This document shows, one piece after another, positions 62,001 to 64,000 of a stretch of DNA of 64,000 nt. This DNA is from Syngnathus acus. Lineage: Eukaryota > Chordata > Actinopteri > Syngnathiformes > Syngnathidae. The DNA lies in contig NC_051091.1 of NCBI RefSeq assembly GCF_901709675.1, positions 3,159,967 to 3,223,966 of the forward strand, in the 5' to 3' direction. Under the pieces are notes generated by a model. That model saw only the letters and a program-made list of their open reading frames with translations. It ran no database searches and was not told the DNA's origin. A program made the translations under genes and the position numbers. Each line of letters opens with the position of its first letter. The stretch's first letter is position 1.

Positions 62001-64000
62001 AATGAACAGGAAACAATGAGATGGGGTGAGACAGCAAGCAAGGAGGCGGAGGGGGGGGGGTGGACATGCGTGGCAGGTCGGAATGTGTGTGTTGAGCAGG
62101 TGAAAAATGAGGAAGCTGTTTTGTAGACAGAATCGGTGTAATTAGTACCACACACACTGACATATCTTCCAACGTTTGGAAAGGTCTAGGCTCCTGGCGG
62201 GGGCTCGTGCATTTATTCCTTTGAAATCCAACTCATTGGCATTAGTTTCACTTTAAGAAGAGTTCCAAATGGAAACATGTCTCATCTGTAGTTTTAGAAT
62301 TTAAAGGAGCCCCAATGCTGCTTTGCATGTGAAGAAAGTCAAAGTTACTGAAATTGACGGAAATTGGCTTGATGCGCGCCAGACGATGGGACAGACAATG
62401 ACTAAGCCAAACACGTGGTTTTTAACACATCTGTGAGTTTGGGTTGAGAAATGCTCATCTGCATTTACTTACAGTGACCTTCTGGGGTACGCTGAGAAAA
62501 CCTGACCTTTGAAGACAAATCTGGCAAATTCTACCACTGAAGTGCTGGTAATAAATCTAATCGAGCGGAACCTCTAAAAGCTGAGTACCCCCGAACTCAT
62601 AAAACCAGGAATTCGACCAAAACCAAATATGATACTAAAGTGGCACAAAACTTTGGGGTGTGAACCTCCGGCACAAGATGTCGGCAAATGTTGCGAGAGC
62701 TCGCTTCAGCTAGGATTGCTGACTTAGCTGTCTTTGTGTTTTTCTTTATCTTTAACGTTTGTTTTTCGTGTGGATTTTGGATACCCTTACATTTATTTTC
62801 AAGTTTTAAATGATGTTGTTGCTAACCGTAGACAGTGGAAACCCAGAAATGCCTCAGAGTGAGACGTATCTAAAATGTGATGCTTCACGATATCAAGATG
62901 AAACTAATGAGTTATTGCTGAAACATGTTGAACGGCGTTGACGAAAGAATTTGACTTGCACTCATTCCTGATCACGTGCGTTTGTGTCAGACCGCCGTAT
63001 TGTGTCAACAATCCTCATGCGTACAAAAGGCAGACAGATTGAATCGAGACGGCGGAAGAGGTTACTAATTCTCAACAAATTGGCTCCGGTTCAGGACCCG
63101 GAATTCTGCTGATGACAGACACTCACGTGAGAAAGATGTGTTTTTTTTCTCCAGACTTTTCCTGGTTTTGCATAATTCTCATTTGAATTTCTCTCCATCT
63201 AATTCATCGACACATTCCTTCCTGAGGTTTTTTCCTTATATATATTCCTGTATTTCCAATCGGGCTCGGCCGGGCCGTATGGCAGTGATACTGCAGTGAC
63301 ACAGGCCCATTCAGTGGCAGACACCTGACACTGAGCCGCTGCGCTCTCACACAGATTAACTTTATCCACAGCTCTCAAATGATGCCTCCCCTCTCAACTG
63401 CACCACTTTACCTCAATTCCCAGCTTTCCCTGCTAAATTGTGCTTTCGTGTTAAATTAGAATAGTCATTTTAAATTATAGCCTCCTGATATTGGAAATTC
63501 TGTGATCAAAAAATGCACATAAGACCTGTGTGGTGGCAGTGATGGTGGGGAGAACACCTGCCCGTGCTGCTGTTCCAAAGGCTGGCAGATATTTCCTTCC
63601 CACTGCCATCACGCTTTCCATTTTTCGCACTCACATTTACATTCATTTGGACAATTTACAATCTTCAATGATAAGAAGGGACTAAGAATTATAAGGGACA
63701 GAAATATTTGAACAGATATAATTGAGTCACCAATAATGATTTGGTCAAACGCATTCATTTATCAAGCGTTCCCCATTAGCGGGTCAGTTTGACCCGCCTA
63801 ACATGGAAATGAAAATACACGACTGTGGATTCTCTCTGTGGCCCATCACTCCGTGTCTGTCTGTTAGCACCTGAACCCTCTGCTGAGATCTTATCTCGCA
63901 ATCATTGCATGGAGCGCATTCCTGTTAACTACACACACACACCTGCATGTTCAAGGCAAAACATCAAAATACGGAGCTCGGCTCCCTGAGAAATCTCAAG
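59015..64000. other. Distal upstream flank of wnt4, no gene recognised
   Basis: About 5 kb of non-coding sequence with CA/GT tracts (about 59130-59145, 59248-59293, 61263-61312), a poly-G run near 62051-62060 and CA-rich sequence near 63931. I see no coding exon, RNA gene or complete mobile element. Confidence 0.45.

Overview
The window looks like nuclear DNA from a ray-finned fish, probably a percomorph-type teleost. The genes are split into exons with canonical GT/AG introns, many of them only 70-150 bp. (GT)n/(CA)n microsatellites are abundant, and several teleost-typical repeat families are present (hAT-like and Tc1/mariner-like MITEs, and a tRNA-headed interspersed repeat). No operons, rRNA genes or CRISPR arrays were seen. 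Species cannot be fixed from the sequence alone.

Four protein-coding genes can be assembled exon by exon, each closing in frame at the family's expected length. (1) tfap2c, minus strand, 26,780 to 18,448: an AP-2 gamma-type transcription factor of 453 aa in seven exons, with a second, alternative first exon at 28,718-28,747. (2) rtf2, minus strand, 36,642 to 31,121: replication termination factor 2, 303 aa in nine exons. (3) gcnt7, plus strand, 33,350 to 34,921: a GT14-family beta-1,6-N-acetylglucosaminyltransferase of 417 aa in four exons, lying wholly inside rtf2 intron 5 on the opposite strand. (4) wnt4, minus strand, 52,495 to 40,980: a Wnt4 ligand of 352 aa in six exons with a 9.6-kb first intron.

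Layout. 1-18.4 kb has no gene I can support: it holds microsatellites, a degraded hAT-like MITE, a few candidate conserved-noncoding stretches and one unexplained exon-like ORF near 12.7 kb. 18.4-28.8 kb is tfap2c with two promoter regions about 2 kb apart, separated by a long GT tract. 28.8-31.1 kb is intergenic and holds two perfect CRE palindromes and a hAT-like MITE with an intact 8-bp target duplication. 31.1-36.7 kb is rtf2 with nested gcnt7. 36.7-41 kb is intergenic. 41-52.5 kb is wnt4, whose large intron 1 contains a 194-bp tandem duplication and a 0.67-kb inverted-repeat element. 52.5-64 kb is non-coding sequence upstream of wnt4, beginning with a CpG-rich promoter region.

The rtf2-gcnt7-tfap2c cluster matches the neighbourhood known on human 20q13.31 (RTF2, GCNT7, TFAP2C). 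The wnt4 neighbour does not, since human WNT4 lies on 1p36. The genes do not form one pathway. Two are developmental regulators (tfap2c, wnt4) with roomy, repeat-sprinkled flanks; the other two are an apparently housekeeping genome-maintenance factor and a Golgi glycosyltransferase in a compact nested arrangement. All family assignments come from reading the translated exons; no database search was run.
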